DNA of 64,000 nt from an uncultured Eubacteriales bacterium (GCA_900316745.1 ONEB01000004.1:1-64000), one strand, 5' to 3'; shown: positions 1 to 8,746, counted from the first letter of the stretch. Program-made: numbers and translations. The notes: generated by a model not told the origin, from the letters alone.

Positions 1-962
1 CACGACTTCAGCGATAACTCTCTGCGGAAAGTGAAAACCGACCGGGCAGATGCCATGAAGATAGCAAATTATGGTTTGTCATTCTGGAATTCTCTGCGCA
101 GATTCGTTCCAGATGATGAGATCCGCACCATGTTGAAGGCTCAAAGCAGACTATACGAAAGGACATCTCATGTCAGTATCGTGATGAGAAACGGACTGGT
201 GACGCTCACAGAGCAAACCTTTCCCGGCATCAACAAGTTGCTGCCCTCTACAACCAGAACAGCATCTGGACATTTCAAATGGGTTGATTTTTGTAAACGC
301 TTCTGGCACCGGGATTGTGTGGCAGGCGTTTCGCTTAAAGCTTTCGCCGAGACCTACTACACTTGGTGTAGACGTGAGGGATATAATTACTCCGATGCAG
401 ATGCAGCGAAGATCCATCGCGCGGCCAGAGAGGTAACTGCCATTCTGCCCAAATGCGAAAGCACAAAGCGACTTGTTGTGCAGTCCGTTGATATGCTGAA
501 TGCTGCATATGATTCTCTGCAGGCAATCCGCACCGAAATGAACCGACTGGCAAGTATGCTCCCGGAGTACAATACAGTGATGAGCATCGATGGTGTTGGA
601 CCAATTACCGGGCCGTGGCTCATTGCTGAAATTGGCGATGTCAGGCGTTTCAAAAACAAATCTGCGCTGGTTGCTTTTGCTGGGTTTGATGCCCCTCCAT
701 TTCAATCCGGCACGTTTGAGTTGAAATCCAGGCACATCTCAAAAAGAGGCTCTCCCCATTTACGAAAAGTAGCATTTCTTACGTGCAGTGCCATCCTGAG
801 GAATGGCAATCTTGAAGATCCAATATTATGGACAAAAAGCGTAATGAAGGAAAGCATTATTACGTTTATATGGTTGCCGGAGCTGCTAAATTGCTTCGAA
901 TTTACTTTGCTCGTGTCAATGAGTGTTTTCTCAAAGAAGAGGCACTCACTGAAGTGCCATAA
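1..962 (+). pseudogene. IS110-family transposase, 5' cut by window edge and frameshifted near the 3' end
   Basis: Reading runs open from base 1 (the frame begins HDFSDNSLRKVKTDRADA, typical of the IS110 DEDD domain), so the N terminus lies outside the window. The C-terminal transposase_20 region is clear: a helix-hairpin-helix-like SIDGVGPITGPWLIAEIGD, then KSALVAFAGFD and SKRGSPHLRKVAFL. Near base 825 the homology jumps frame: MDKKRNEGKHYYVYMVAGAA is encoded in the other frame from base 828 and ends at the stop at 960-962, while the original frame runs on as nonsense to 990. IS110 enzymes catalyse site-specific insertion using a RuvC-like DEDD site. The frameshift makes this copy probably inactive unless frameshifting rescues it. 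Confidence 0.85.
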
Positions 963-1144
963 GCCATTGAATCGCAACGGGTTTGAGTAAAAAGCAGCTA
1001 GAATAAATTTGAATCACTATTCATTTTCAGGCCGCCAAATTGACGGCTTATTGTGCGTTGATGGTAAAACAATCTTGAAAAAACTGCTTGACAAGATTAG
1101 CAGGTTTGCCAAAGATGCTCCACATCCATGGCCGCCCTTGCTCC

Positions 1145-1229
1145 TGTGACGGTTATGACGGTTGTGACAGTACGATTCATGGATACCTTACCCTGCGATC
1201 AAACCGTCACGACTGTCACAACTGTCATC
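1145..1229. repeat. Two inverted arrays of three tandem 9-mers (iteron-like)
   Basis: Positions 1145-1171 hold three head-to-tail 9-mers (TGTGACGGT, TATGACGGT, TGTGACAGT). Positions 1203-1229 hold three more on the opposite strand (CGTGACGGT, TGTGACAGT, GATGACAGT read on minus). They are separated by 31 bp. The second array lies inside the 3' end of the RepA-like helicase gene and encodes its C-terminal DDSCDSRDG; the first lies just past the stop. The arrangement could be an origin/iteron array, a protein binding site, or an imperfect hairpin in the transcript. Confidence 0.6.
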
Positions 1230-2198
1230 CCGCCGAAGCATCAGCAGGCGCGCAGCAGCCGTTTTCTCCGTCCTGTACCGGATGCCGTTCGGCTCGAGAA
1301 ACGAGTGCTGGAAGCGCCCGAGGATCTTCACCACGCGGTACTTCATGCTCTCGTCCTCTCCCATTTCTTCGATGAGCTGCGTGGCTGTGCCCGACCACTC
1401 CCTGCGCTCCTGCAGGAAGCCCACCAGACGGTGCAGAAACTCCGGGATCTCCTCGGCTCGGATGTCGTCCTCGGTTTTCTGTTCCAGCAGCTCCCAGACA
1501 CAGTCGGTCAGCTGCAGCACCAGCTCCTGATACGGGAGGTCGCGCCCGGTCATGAACATGGACACCGTGCCCTGTGAGCGCCGCTCCTTGACCATGACGA
1601 AGGCCGCGTCCGCAGCGCCGAGGATGCCGTTGCTGCCGGAGATCTGGTTGAACGGGTCGCTCTTGTCCTTCTGCTTTCTCAGGTGGTGCACCAGCAGGAT
1701 CGAGATCCCGAACCCGTCCGCGATCTTCTTCAGGGTGGAGACGTCCTCGTAGTCTCCCGCATAGACGCCGACGCCGGAGCCGTGCGCGGTTCGGATCTTC
1801 TGAAACGTGTCGATGATGATGAGCTCCGTCTCCGGGTGCGCTGCCATGTGCGATTCGATCTGTTCCTCCAGACCGGCGCGGAGTTTTCCCGCTGCGACGC
1901 ACAGGTGCAGCCCCGACGGCGCCTCGTCCGGCAGGCGGTACATGCGGTCCTGCAGGCGGGAGAAGGTGTCCTCCAGACAGAGGTACAGCACCTCGCACGG
2001 ATGTGTTTTCAGACCCCAGATCGGGAGCCCCTGGCAGATGCGCATCGCCATCCAGAGCACCAGCCAGCTCTTGCCGCATTTGCTCGGCCCGCACAGCAGA
2101 CTTACGCCCTGCGGGATCAGACCCTCCACCAGAAACGTCGGCGGCACAAAGGGTCTTGCCTGTAATTCTTCTGCATTGATGGTAAACATTCTTTCCAT
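1188..2198 (-). CDS. RepA-type AAA_25 helicase-like ATPase of a mobile element
   Basis: A 336-residue RecA-fold ATPase. Walker A is GPSKCGKSW (residues about 37-45); Walker B is ELIIIDTF (about 125-132); the LLVHHLRK segment near residue 168 matches the sensor strand of RepA/DnaB-like hexameric helicases (AAA_25). Such proteins unwind DNA for replication of plasmids, phages and integrative elements. The C-terminal third (about 220-336) looks like a winged-helix region, common in element-borne RepA. The start at 2198 has an AAGGAG site upstream. It follows an excisionase-like gene on the same strand with a 57-bp gap, and its 3' end is built from 9-mer repeats. The exact element type is unknown. 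Confidence 0.75.
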   Translation of the reverse strand: MERMFTINAEELQARPFVPPTFLVEGLIPQGVSLLCGPSKCGKSWLVLWMAMRICQGLPIWGLKTHPCEVLYLCLEDTFSRLQDRMYRLPDEAPSGLHLCVAAGKLRAGLEEQIESHMAAHPETELIIIDTFQKIRTAHGSGVGVYAGDYEDVSTLKKIADGFGISILLVHHLRKQKDKSDPFNQISGSNGILGAADAAFVMVKERRSQGTVSMFMTGRDLPYQELVLQLTDCVWELLEQKTEDDIRAEEIPEFLHRLVGFLQERREWSGTATQLIEEMGEDESMKYRVVKILGRFQHSFLEPNGIRYRTEKTAAARLLMLRRDDSCDSRDGLIAG

Positions 2199-2255
2199 TG
2201 TGTTTTTTCTCCTTCTAAGTTCTCAAGTGTTGATTTTCACACCGGCCTATCTGTT

Positions 2256-2486
2256 TCAGCCGGCGTCTTTCCATTCCGCTTCGCGGAAAACGTATTCGAT
2301 CACGCTGGCTTTGGGGATGCGAAAGGCGTTGCCGATCTTCAGCCCGTGGATGTACCCGTCGTTGATCAGGTCGTACGCGAGATGGCGGCTCACGCCCAGC
2401 ATCTGTCGAAGCTGCGTGATGTTCACAATGTCCGGGTACTCCGGAAACATCGTCTGGTAGAGCTCTCTAAGTTCTGATTTCTTCAT
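2256..2486 (-). CDS. Excisionase-like helix-turn-helix DNA-binding protein
   Basis: A 76-residue protein with an HTH_17/excisionase fold: NITQLRQMLGVSRHLAYDLIN followed by the wing GLKIGNAFRIPKASVIEYV. This family includes Xis proteins and small regulators that bind element ends or promoters. I place the start at the ATG at 2486, because a GGAGG lies 8 bases upstream; an upstream in-frame TTG would sit over that ribosome binding site. It is the first gene of a two-gene minus-strand operon with the RepA-like ATPase, as expected for an integrative element module. Confidence 0.7.
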   Translation of the reverse strand: MKKSELRELYQTMFPEYPDIVNITQLRQMLGVSRHLAYDLINDGYIHGLKIGNAFRIPKASVIEYVFREAEWKDAG

Positions 2487-2582
2487 GTGCGATTCCTCCA
2501 ATCTGCGGTGTTGTTCTGCTGCGGTTGGTATTCAATTGTTGCGTGCTCTTTTTTCACCTCCAACAGTGTCCGAAAATTGCAA

Positions 2583-2668
2583 CAAAAAAAGCCGGACACC
2601 AAATCGAAATGGACATACCTATCCCGTTGTTTCAGGACTGGTTATGTATTTCGATTTGGTGTCCGGCT
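2583..2668 (-). terminator. Long inverted repeat with minus-strand T-run upstream of the excisionase-like gene
   Basis: Bases 2590-2610 and 2648-2668 are a perfect 21-bp inverted repeat with a 37-base loop. On the minus strand the stem is followed by seven T residues (A-run at 2584-2590), so it has the form of an intrinsic terminator for transcripts heading toward the excisionase-like gene. It may insulate that operon or act as a leader attenuator. Confidence 0.6.
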
Positions 2669-2765
2669 ATTTGGTGACTCATGAAGATACCATCTTCAAG
2701 GACCCGTTGCTCGGTACTTTCGTAATAAAAGATGTATTAGCAGATAGAATCTTTCTGCATATATG

Positions 2766-2808
2766 ACATCCGCATATCTTCGTTTCAGGAGATATGCGGA
2801 TGTTTTTT
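2766..2808 (+). terminator. Intrinsic terminator
   Basis: A perfect 14-bp stem (2766-2779 with 2789-2802), 9-base loop, then a T-run. It would stop plus-strand transcription, but no convincing intact plus-strand gene lies directly upstream, so it probably belonged to a lost gene. Confidence 0.65.
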
Positions 2809-3319
2809 GTTGTTGTGGTATTGTGATATATTTTGCGTTTATGTCGTATAGGCAAGATGATTATGCCATCACCGCTGTATTCTCTCACCCGCAGCGGCCA
2901 GAAAACCAGAGTTCTTCGCAGCTTCGAATATCATATATGGCGTAAAGGGCATCTATTCCAACCCAAAAGGACCATATCTCGCTCCCAAGACGAGCCATGT
3001 TTCCACAGATGTATCATTATCCCCGCTTCCGGTCATGGCCTGCAGCACAGGGCTGAATCTGTGCTGTCCGCTGCAAGGATGGATCGCTCGCTCAATTTGA
3101 GGTCGTGGCGTGCTTGCCCGGGCGGCTTCCCTTTCGGCGAAAGCGGTAACGTTCTCTGGTTCCGATATTCAATTTACAAGGTGCACTCGGCGCAATGCGC
3201 CATTCCGCTTGCTCTGCGGCAATACATGCAGATACAGGCGGGTTCCTGTCAACGCTATAATATATCCCTTTAAACGGTTTGTAAAGGTCGCATTTGTAGA
3301 GTAAAAAGGATAAAAACTG
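2809..3319. other. Gene-free stretch with a decayed coding-like fragment
   Basis: No intact gene recognised. Around 2890-3090 the plus strand can be read as a protein-like stretch (for example GVKGIYSNPKGPYLAPKTS), but it has no start, is interrupted by stops and matches no family I can name. It is probably debris of the mobile element. Confidence 0.3.
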
Positions 3320-3348
3320 TTGACTGTATGAAATCTATGTGATAGGAT
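3320..3348 (+). promoter_or_regulatory. Promoter of the S24 repressor gene
   Basis: TTGACT at 3320-3325, 17-bp spacer, TAGGAT at 3343-3348, 72 bp before the start codon of the S24-domain regulator. Confidence 0.5.
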
Positions 3349-3419
3349 GTTTTTAATGAATACTACTATTTGAAAATGATGATACGTTTTCGCGCTGAAT
3401 CGGAACGAGGAGCTTTGCT

Positions 3420-4232
3420 ATGAAAAACATTGTTAGATTATCCGATCACAGGGATAGGGTACGATATCACCTTGAGGAAGAACGGAATGCCAATGTGATC
3501 GGCAGAAGAATCAAGGAGGCACGCAAGGCGAACGGCTATAGTTTGGAGAAATTCCGCAAACTGCTGGAATGCAATGGCGTGAAGGTGTCTCGTTTTGCCG
3601 TTAATAAATGGGAGCAGGGCGAGACTGTCCCCAGCGCATACCAGCTTGTGGCGATTTTCCATGCGCTCGGGTTGGATGAGCAGGTTCGCTTCTTTATGAA
3701 TGACTACCAGCCGGAGCTTAATTCAGAGGGGTTGAAAAAGGTTCAGGTCTATAAGGAGGATCTGATCGCTTCCGGGAAGTATGTGCCGTCTGTGAAAAAG
3801 ACGGACAACGTGATCCGCTATGTGGATATGCGTGTCAGCAATCTGGCGGTCTCCGCCGGTACCGGAGAGTTTTTGGATGAAGACAGCTTTGAGACTGTTC
3901 CTTTCCCGGAAGGCTCTGTTCCGCACGGCGCAGATTTCGGCATCCGCATTGCCGGCGACTCCATGGAGCCGGTGTACCATGACGGGCAGATCGTGTGGGT
4001 GCAGGAATGCAGCCGCCTCACACCCGGTCAGGTCGGTGTGTTCGTCTATGACGGCGCGGGCTATCTGAAGGTCTACGATGAGCAGGAGCCGGACGCATCT
4101 GTAGCAGAAGAGTACACAGACAGCTACGGTAATGTCAGGCCTCAGCCGGTTCTGGTCTCTTATAATCAAAAATATGCGCCGAAGGTCATCCGCCCGGAAG
4201 CGGCGTTTCAAATCATCGGGCGAGTGCTTTGA
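3420..4232 (+). CDS. XRE-S24 repressor (LexA/CI-like, self-cleaving)
   Basis: A 270-residue two-domain regulator. An N-terminal XRE-type HTH spans about residues 24-80 (RRIKEARKANGYSLEKF, VNKWEQGETVP). The C-terminal S24 peptidase domain has nucleophile Ser181 in AGDSMEP and general base Lys217 in GYLKVY; the Ala-Gly at 146-147 (VSAGTGE) is the expected autocleavage site. By family knowledge such proteins repress phage or integrative-element genes and are inactivated by RecA-stimulated self-cleavage during DNA damage. An AGGAG site precedes the ATG. Probably the lifestyle regulator of the element remnants to its left, or a stray regulator left after decay. Confidence 0.85.
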   Translation: MKNIVRLSDHRDRVRYHLEEERNANVIGRRIKEARKANGYSLEKFRKLLECNGVKVSRFAVNKWEQGETVPSAYQLVAIFHALGLDEQVRFFMNDYQPELNSEGLKKVQVYKEDLIASGKYVPSVKKTDNVIRYVDMRVSNLAVSAGTGEFLDEDSFETVPFPEGSVPHGADFGIRIAGDSMEPVYHDGQIVWVQECSRLTPGQVGVFVYDGAGYLKVYDEQEPDASVAEEYTDSYGNVRPQPVLVSYNQKYAPKVIRPEAAFQIIGRVL

Positions 4233-4252
4233 CAGCAAAGGGTGATCACTGC

Positions 4253-4498
4253 ATGGATACTATCGAACGGTTAAAGGAGATTGCCGCAGACCGCAGCCTC
4301 TCGTTTTATAAGCTTTCTCAGATTTGTGATATTCCATATTCCACGCTGAAAAACGCAGAATCCCGAAATGGACAGCTTTCAATCGATTCCATCGAGCGCA
4401 TCTGCGACAAGTTGGGAATCCCGGTCTATACATTCTTTATGACAGATGAGGATTGGGCGGGGATCGAAGAGCAAAAGCAGCAGAGGCTGAAGGCGTAA
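4253..4498 (+). CDS. Small XRE-family HTH regulator (Cro/C1 type)
   Basis: An 81-residue protein, essentially one HTH: MDTIERLKEIAADRSLSFYK, CDIPYSTLKNAE, ICDKLGIPVYTFF. The start is placed at the ATG at 4253, preceded by GGGTGATC; an upstream TTG overlaps the S24 gene stop. It starts 20 bp after the S24 repressor and probably shares its transcript, so it may be the counter-regulator of the pair. Confidence 0.75.
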   Translation: MDTIERLKEIAADRSLSFYKLSQICDIPYSTLKNAESRNGQLSIDSIERICDKLGIPVYTFFMTDEDWAGIEEQKQQRLKA

Positions 4499-4675
4499 CA
4501 GGGTTTGGAGCAACGTCCACGGGACCTGCATACCGCTTTCAGAGGCGTCCCTGCCTCTGAGCTCCCGGCAGTATCATTGACTTGCTGCTTTGGATTATTA
4601 TTTATAAAGAAGGGAACTGCAACTGTTTCCAAAAAGGAAATAGTTCATCAGGAAATCACAACATTTTGAAATAAG

Positions 4676-5443
4676 ATGAGCGATCATATGAGATTTTATA
4701 TTACAGCAGACACGCACGGATTCTACTCCATCCTGCGAGAAGCGCTGACAGAGGCAGGATTCTTTGCTGAGACAGCTCCACATAAGCTGGTTATCCTTGG
4801 CGATCTGTTCGACAGAGGCACCGAAGCGCGTGAAATGCAGGATTTCATCCTTCAGCTGATGGAGGAAGAGCGGGTAATTTTGGTAAAAGGAAACCACGAG
4901 GATTTGTTTGTAGAAATGGTGACTGAGGATGCAGGATTGCCATACAGCCATCATGTCAGCAACGGCACCTATGATACTGCGTTGCAGTTGACCGGCTATG
5001 ATCCGGCAATGGCACGAATCCGGAACTTCGATTTTGCGGAAGCTGCAAGAAAGACTCCATACTATAAAACTATCATCCCTGCAATAGTTGATTACTACGA
5101 GACAAAACACTACGTTTTTACGCATGGCTGGATTCCCTGTATCCGAGAACGCAGCGGATACAGCTATTATTCCGACTGGAGATCTGCGAAAGAATTGGAG
5201 TGGAAAAGCGCACGATGGTATAACGGAATGGACGCCGCGCAGAGCGCGAATGAGGATAAGACCATTCTCTGCGGACATTGGCATTGCTCCTATGGCCATG
5301 CAAGATATGAGCATGAAGGGTCCGAATTCGGACCGGACGCGGACTTTACTCCATACTATGGCCCTGGTGTGATTGCACTTGATGCCTGCACTGCACGCAG
5401 CAATAGAATCAATGTTGTCGTACTGGAAGATGAACTCAAATAG
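4676..5443 (+). CDS. Calcineurin-like metallophosphoesterase
   Basis: A 255-residue PPP-type phosphoesterase. Metal ligands are visible in order: ADTHG (D12, H14), GDLFDRG (D43), GNHE (N73, H74), THGW and GHWH toward the C terminus. Family members dephosphorylate proteins or small phosphoesters with two divalent metals; the substrate here is unknown. Neither candidate start (4676 or the in-frame ATG at 4688, giving MRFYITADTHG) has a strong ribosome binding site; 4688 fits the usual family start better. It is followed after 26 bp by the EF-hand mini-protein. Confidence 0.8.
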   Translation: MSDHMRFYITADTHGFYSILREALTEAGFFAETAPHKLVILGDLFDRGTEAREMQDFILQLMEEERVILVKGNHEDLFVEMVTEDAGLPYSHHVSNGTYDTALQLTGYDPAMARIRNFDFAEAARKTPYYKTIIPAIVDYYETKHYVFTHGWIPCIRERSGYSYYSDWRSAKELEWKSARWYNGMDAAQSANEDKTILCGHWHCSYGHARYEHEGSEFGPDADFTPYYGPGVIALDACTARSNRINVVVLEDELK

Positions 5444-5469
5444 CAGTTGTATAAAAATAGGAGGTTTTA

Positions 5470-5727
5470 ATGGACGATTTGTTAGGCTTTGGCGGAATGC
5501 TTGACTTGGATGGCGACGGTAGTCTGGACGTAGGTGAAACTGTGTTTGGTCTCATGATGATGGATGACGAGCTGGCAGATGAGAGCACAGAAGAGGAAGA
5601 CTGCGAACTCGAACTGATGACTGGATACAGCCGTGATGATTTGGAACTCATGGATTCGGAAGAACGCGCTGAGGTTCTGGAGGAAGCCGGATATGGGCAG
5701 AATGATTTCGGCTTTGACGATTTTTGA
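5470..5727 (+). CDS. Acidic EF-hand mini-protein, copy 1
   Basis: An 85-residue, strongly acidic protein beginning MDDLLGFGGM, with one textbook 12-residue EF-hand loop DLDGDGSLDVGE (Ca2+ ligands at loop positions 1, 3, 5, 7, 9, 12) at residues about 11-22, then a conserved tail GYSRDDLELMDSEERAEVLEEAGY. I do not know a function. An AGGAGG site precedes the ATG. A paralogue at about 80% nucleotide identity by eye lies at 21065-21319, on the far side of the PT defence operon, in the same orientation. Confidence 0.75.
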   Translation: MDDLLGFGGMLDLDGDGSLDVGETVFGLMMMDDELADESTEEEDCELELMTGYSRDDLELMDSEERAEVLEEAGYGQNDFGFDDF

Positions 5728-5746
5728 CCTGTTCTTCGTTATTATG

Positions 5747-5797
5747 GTTTGAAATACTCAAACTTAAATTGCCATTTCTTAATTTTCCTGCTATAAT
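5747..5797 (+). promoter_or_regulatory. Promoter and adjacent palindrome of the defence operon
   Basis: TTGCCA (5769-5774), 17-bp spacer, TATAAT (5792-5797): a near-consensus housekeeping promoter about 50 bp before the small HTH gene. Directly upstream, 5747-5763 is a perfect palindrome GTTTGA-AATAC-TCAAAC, a candidate operator for that HTH protein. Confidence 0.65.
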
Positions 5798-5846
5798 CGA
5801 TATAACGTGTCTGCTGGACTTTCCATAAGGAATGTGAGGGTGCTCT

Positions 5847-6038
5847 ATGAATTACAATAAATTGTGGAAGCTTCTGATAGACAAGAAGCTTAGAAAGAAA
5901 GATCTCCGAGAGATGGCAGGACTCTCAACTAATGTTATTGCCAAGATGGGAAAAGGTGGCGATGTCTCTACGCAGGTGCTTCGGAAGATTTGTGAAGTGC
6001 TCGAATGCAAGATTGATGATATCGTGGAGCTTGACTGA
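5847..6038 (+). CDS. Small HTH regulator at the head of the PT defence operon
   Basis: A 63-residue Cro/C1-type HTH (HTH_26-like): LWKLLIDKKLRKKDLREMAG, then LSTNVIAKMGKGGDVSTQVL and the C-terminal CEVLECKIDDIVELD typical of this small family. The start has GAGGGTG upstream. It precedes the sulfurtransferase gene by 59 bp in the same direction and follows a consensus promoter with a 17-bp palindrome. Probable role: autorepressor or control protein of the defence operon, analogous to the C proteins of restriction systems (inference). Confidence 0.75.
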   Translation: MNYNKLWKLLIDKKLRKKDLREMAGLSTNVIAKMGKGGDVSTQVLRKICEVLECKIDDIVELD

Positions 6039-6097
6039 GCCTTATTCTGAGAATTCGTAACCTGGTGTATTATTGTTTTAGGAAGGAGGTTTAAGCG

Positions 6098-7813
6098 ATG
6101 TGGTGCAAAAACTGCAATTTGGAGACGAACGAACCAGTCTGCCCTGTTTGTGGATCGGAAACGTCTGAAGATCTGCCGGTTGAGATTTACTGGTGTGACG
6201 ATTGCAATATCCCAATTATCCACATTTCCACTGCGGCTGATAAAGGCATTTGCCCAATCTGTCGTGGGAAAACCCACTATTTAACCACTGATCTTAGACC
6301 AGTTTTTCCTGAAGAGAGGTTACTTCTTGCTATTCTTCTTGATAAATCGACCAATTCCTTTATGGAACACTCGGTATGGGCAGCTGGAAGCAGATATTAC
6401 ATTGATGGGAAATCACTATCTGTTCCAGCAAAAACTTTTGAGATAGCGAACACTGATAAAATCACTTCGCAGATCAACGGTTCTGCGGAAACAATAGACT
6501 ACGCTTATTTTAATGATACTATTCACAAATTTGTTCAGGCAAATCAACACAGACTTGCATATCTTAAAGATGAAGCTTTTTCTTTCGTCAGAAAAGCTGC
6601 AGAGAAATTCAAGGAAGAAAACATTGTTATCTCGTTTTCAGGCGGAAAAGATTCGACAGTAACAGCAGATGTAGTCACAAAGGCCCTCAGCAATCCGAGT
6701 CTAGTACATATTTTTGGAAATACGGCACTCGAATTTCCATCTACTATTGAATACGCAAAACGGTACAGGAACAACCATCCTCTTGCAATTTTCATGGTTG
6801 CACATAACGATGAGCAAGTCTTCTATGATGTATGTGAAGATATTGGGCCACCGGCCAGGATGATGCGCTGGTGCTGCTCGATGTTCAAGACTGGTCCAAT
6901 TACAAGGGTAATTAACAGCCTTTACCGGAACCAGCAGATATTAACCTTCTATGGAATTCGCAAGTCAGAATCTGTTAGTCGAAGCAAGTATAATCGGATT
7001 GAAGATGATGCGGAGTCCGTAAAAATCCAGCAGCAGACAGTTGCTTCACCGATCTTCTTCTGGAAGGATATCGACATTTGGCTATACATGCTTGCGGACG
7101 AAGTTGATTTCAACTATGCATACAGGCTCGGCTATGACCGAGTTGGCTGCTGGTGCTGCCCGAACAATAACCAGCGAGCACAATTCCTTTCACGAATTTA
7201 CATGCCAGAGGAATCAAAAAAGTGGCGAGAGTTTCTGATTGAGTTCGCAAAGAAGATTGGAAAGCCAGATCCGGAAGTATATGTTGATAGCGGAAAATGG
7301 AAAGCGCGGCAAGGAGGGAACGGACTTCCCTCGGCTGGCGACGTAAAGATACGTTTTACGAATTGCACGACAGAGGATCATGCAAAGATCTATCGCTTGG
7401 TTAGACCGTTTGATGATGAACTTACTGGAATGTTTGTTCCTTTTGGGCGTGTCGCACCGGAGCTTGGGAAAAAACTGCTCCGAGAGAGTATAATCCTTGA
7501 TGCTAAAACGAATGTCCCAATCCTCTCAATTCAGCCGTTCAGCCAGGACGGTTACGATTATGCAGTGAAGGTTAGGACAATGAACGTTGCAGACCATGAC
7601 GATTTACAACGCATGGTCGGCTATCAAATAAGGAAATTTAATGCCTGTCGGAAGTGTCTCAAATGCGAATCGATCTGCAGGCAAGGCGCAATCTCCATTA
7701 TCGGGGATAGCTATTTTATTGATCCGAGCAAATGTGTCCATTGCAAAATGTGCATGACCGCCAAATATCTTGATGGCGGTTGCATGATGGACAAATATCT
7801 TCGGACAAAGTAA
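6098..7813 (+). CDS. sspD: SspD/DndC-like PP-loop sulfurtransferase (PAPS-reductase family)
   Basis: A 571-residue protein of the DNA phosphorothioation pathway. Two N-terminal zinc ribbons (CKNC/CPVC at 3-18; CDDC/CPIC at 33-55) precede a PAPS-reductase/ATP-pyrophosphatase core with PP-loop SGGKDST (181-187) and a later CWCCPNN motif. The C terminus (about 517-565) is ferredoxin-like: CRKCLKCESIC and CVHCKMC plus a further Cys. In PT systems SspD/DndC adenylates the DNA phosphate and/or passes sulfur from the cysteine desulfurase. The 2[4Fe-4S] tail resembles archaeal PAPS-reductase-like proteins. AGGAGG precedes the ATG. Called SspD because it is followed by DUF4007 and a giant ATPase. Confidence 0.8.
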   Translation: MWCKNCNLETNEPVCPVCGSETSEDLPVEIYWCDDCNIPIIHISTAADKGICPICRGKTHYLTTDLRPVFPEERLLLAILLDKSTNSFMEHSVWAAGSRYYIDGKSLSVPAKTFEIANTDKITSQINGSAETIDYAYFNDTIHKFVQANQHRLAYLKDEAFSFVRKAAEKFKEENIVISFSGGKDSTVTADVVTKALSNPSLVHIFGNTALEFPSTIEYAKRYRNNHPLAIFMVAHNDEQVFYDVCEDIGPPARMMRWCCSMFKTGPITRVINSLYRNQQILTFYGIRKSESVSRSKYNRIEDDAESVKIQQQTVASPIFFWKDIDIWLYMLADEVDFNYAYRLGYDRVGCWCCPNNNQRAQFLSRIYMPEESKKWREFLIEFAKKIGKPDPEVYVDSGKWKARQGGNGLPSAGDVKIRFTNCTTEDHAKIYRLVRPFDDELTGMFVPFGRVAPELGKKLLRESIILDAKTNVPILSIQPFSQDGYDYAVKVRTMNVADHDDLQRMVGYQIRKFNACRKCLKCESICRQGAISIIGDSYFIDPSKCVHCKMCMTAKYLDGGCMMDKYLRTK

Positions 7814-7831
7814 ACGATGGAGGAAACAGCG

Positions 7832-8746
7832 ATGCCAATGAAATTTCGAGCTCATGATACTTTTTTCATCAGAAAAGGCTGGCTTTCTAAAGGCATGCGC
7901 TGCGTTGCGAGAAAGCCTGACGTTTTTGTTGCTCACGACGAAAACCCAATGGATGTTCTGGGGATCGGCGCCAATATGGTCAAGGCACTTAGATATTGGC
8001 TCCAAGCGGTTGGTCTTACTTCTGAGCCGAGTAAAGGAAAACGGGTTCAGAGCTTCACTGATCTCGGAAAACTAATATATGAGCATGATACTTATATCGA
8101 AGAACTAGGAACGCTTTATCTGCTACAATACAGCCTTGCATCAAAAAAGGAAGATGCAACAGCTTGGTATTTTTTCTTCAACGAATTTTCTATGTCGGAA
8201 TTTTCGAGAGAAGATTTTGTTGCTGCACTGCAAAAGTATATCAAGATGAACGACGCGGAGACCGAGTATGCTATCCGTTCGCTTAATGATGATTTCCAGT
8301 GCATCATCAATACTTACCTTCCACGCTATAAATCGAATCCTAGCAGAGTGAGTCCTGAAAACAACATCGATTGTCCCTTCGGGGAGCTAGGCTTGGTTGA
8401 TACTCTGAATAAGCGAAAGAAAACATACAAGAAAAGCATTCCTGCAAGTGACACGCTGAATCCTTATGTAATACTCGCGGTCATTGCCGATAACGCAAAG
8501 GGTCGCAGAGAGATTAGCTTGAACGAGCTTCTAACAGCTCCATATAATATTGGAAAGGTGTTTAACCTCGATTCAATTACTATGCTCGATGTGCTCTACA
8601 AGATAGAAAAGCTCGGCCAAATCAAGATCAATCGTACTGCCGGTCTTGACGTGATTACACTTCAAGCCGAGATGAGCTTTTTAGAGTGTGTCGAACTGTT
8701 CTATGCATCAATCGATGAACAGGGTCAGGAGGAGCAAAATGCGTGA
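7832..8746 (+). CDS. sspB: SspB-like DUF4007 protein (predicted PT-site DNA nickase)
   Basis: A 304-residue DUF4007 protein, starting MPMKFRAHDTFFIRKGWLSKG, the conserved N-terminal family signature, with LGIGANMVKALRYW and LGKLIYEHDTYIEE following. SspB of Ssp systems is a DUF4007 protein reported to nick DNA, giving SspD access for single-strand sulfur insertion. I chose the ATG at 7832, because GGAGG lies 8 bases upstream and overlaps the earlier in-frame ATG at 7817. The 3' end overlaps the next gene by 8 bp (ATGCGTGA), implying translational coupling. Confidence 0.8.
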   Translation: MPMKFRAHDTFFIRKGWLSKGMRCVARKPDVFVAHDENPMDVLGIGANMVKALRYWLQAVGLTSEPSKGKRVQSFTDLGKLIYEHDTYIEELGTLYLLQYSLASKKEDATAWYFFFNEFSMSEFSREDFVAALQKYIKMNDAETEYAIRSLNDDFQCIINTYLPRYKSNPSRVSPENNIDCPFGELGLVDTLNKRKKTYKKSIPASDTLNPYVILAVIADNAKGRREISLNELLTAPYNIGKVFNLDSITMLDVLYKIEKLGQIKINRTAGLDVITLQAEMSFLECVELFYASIDEQGQEEQNA

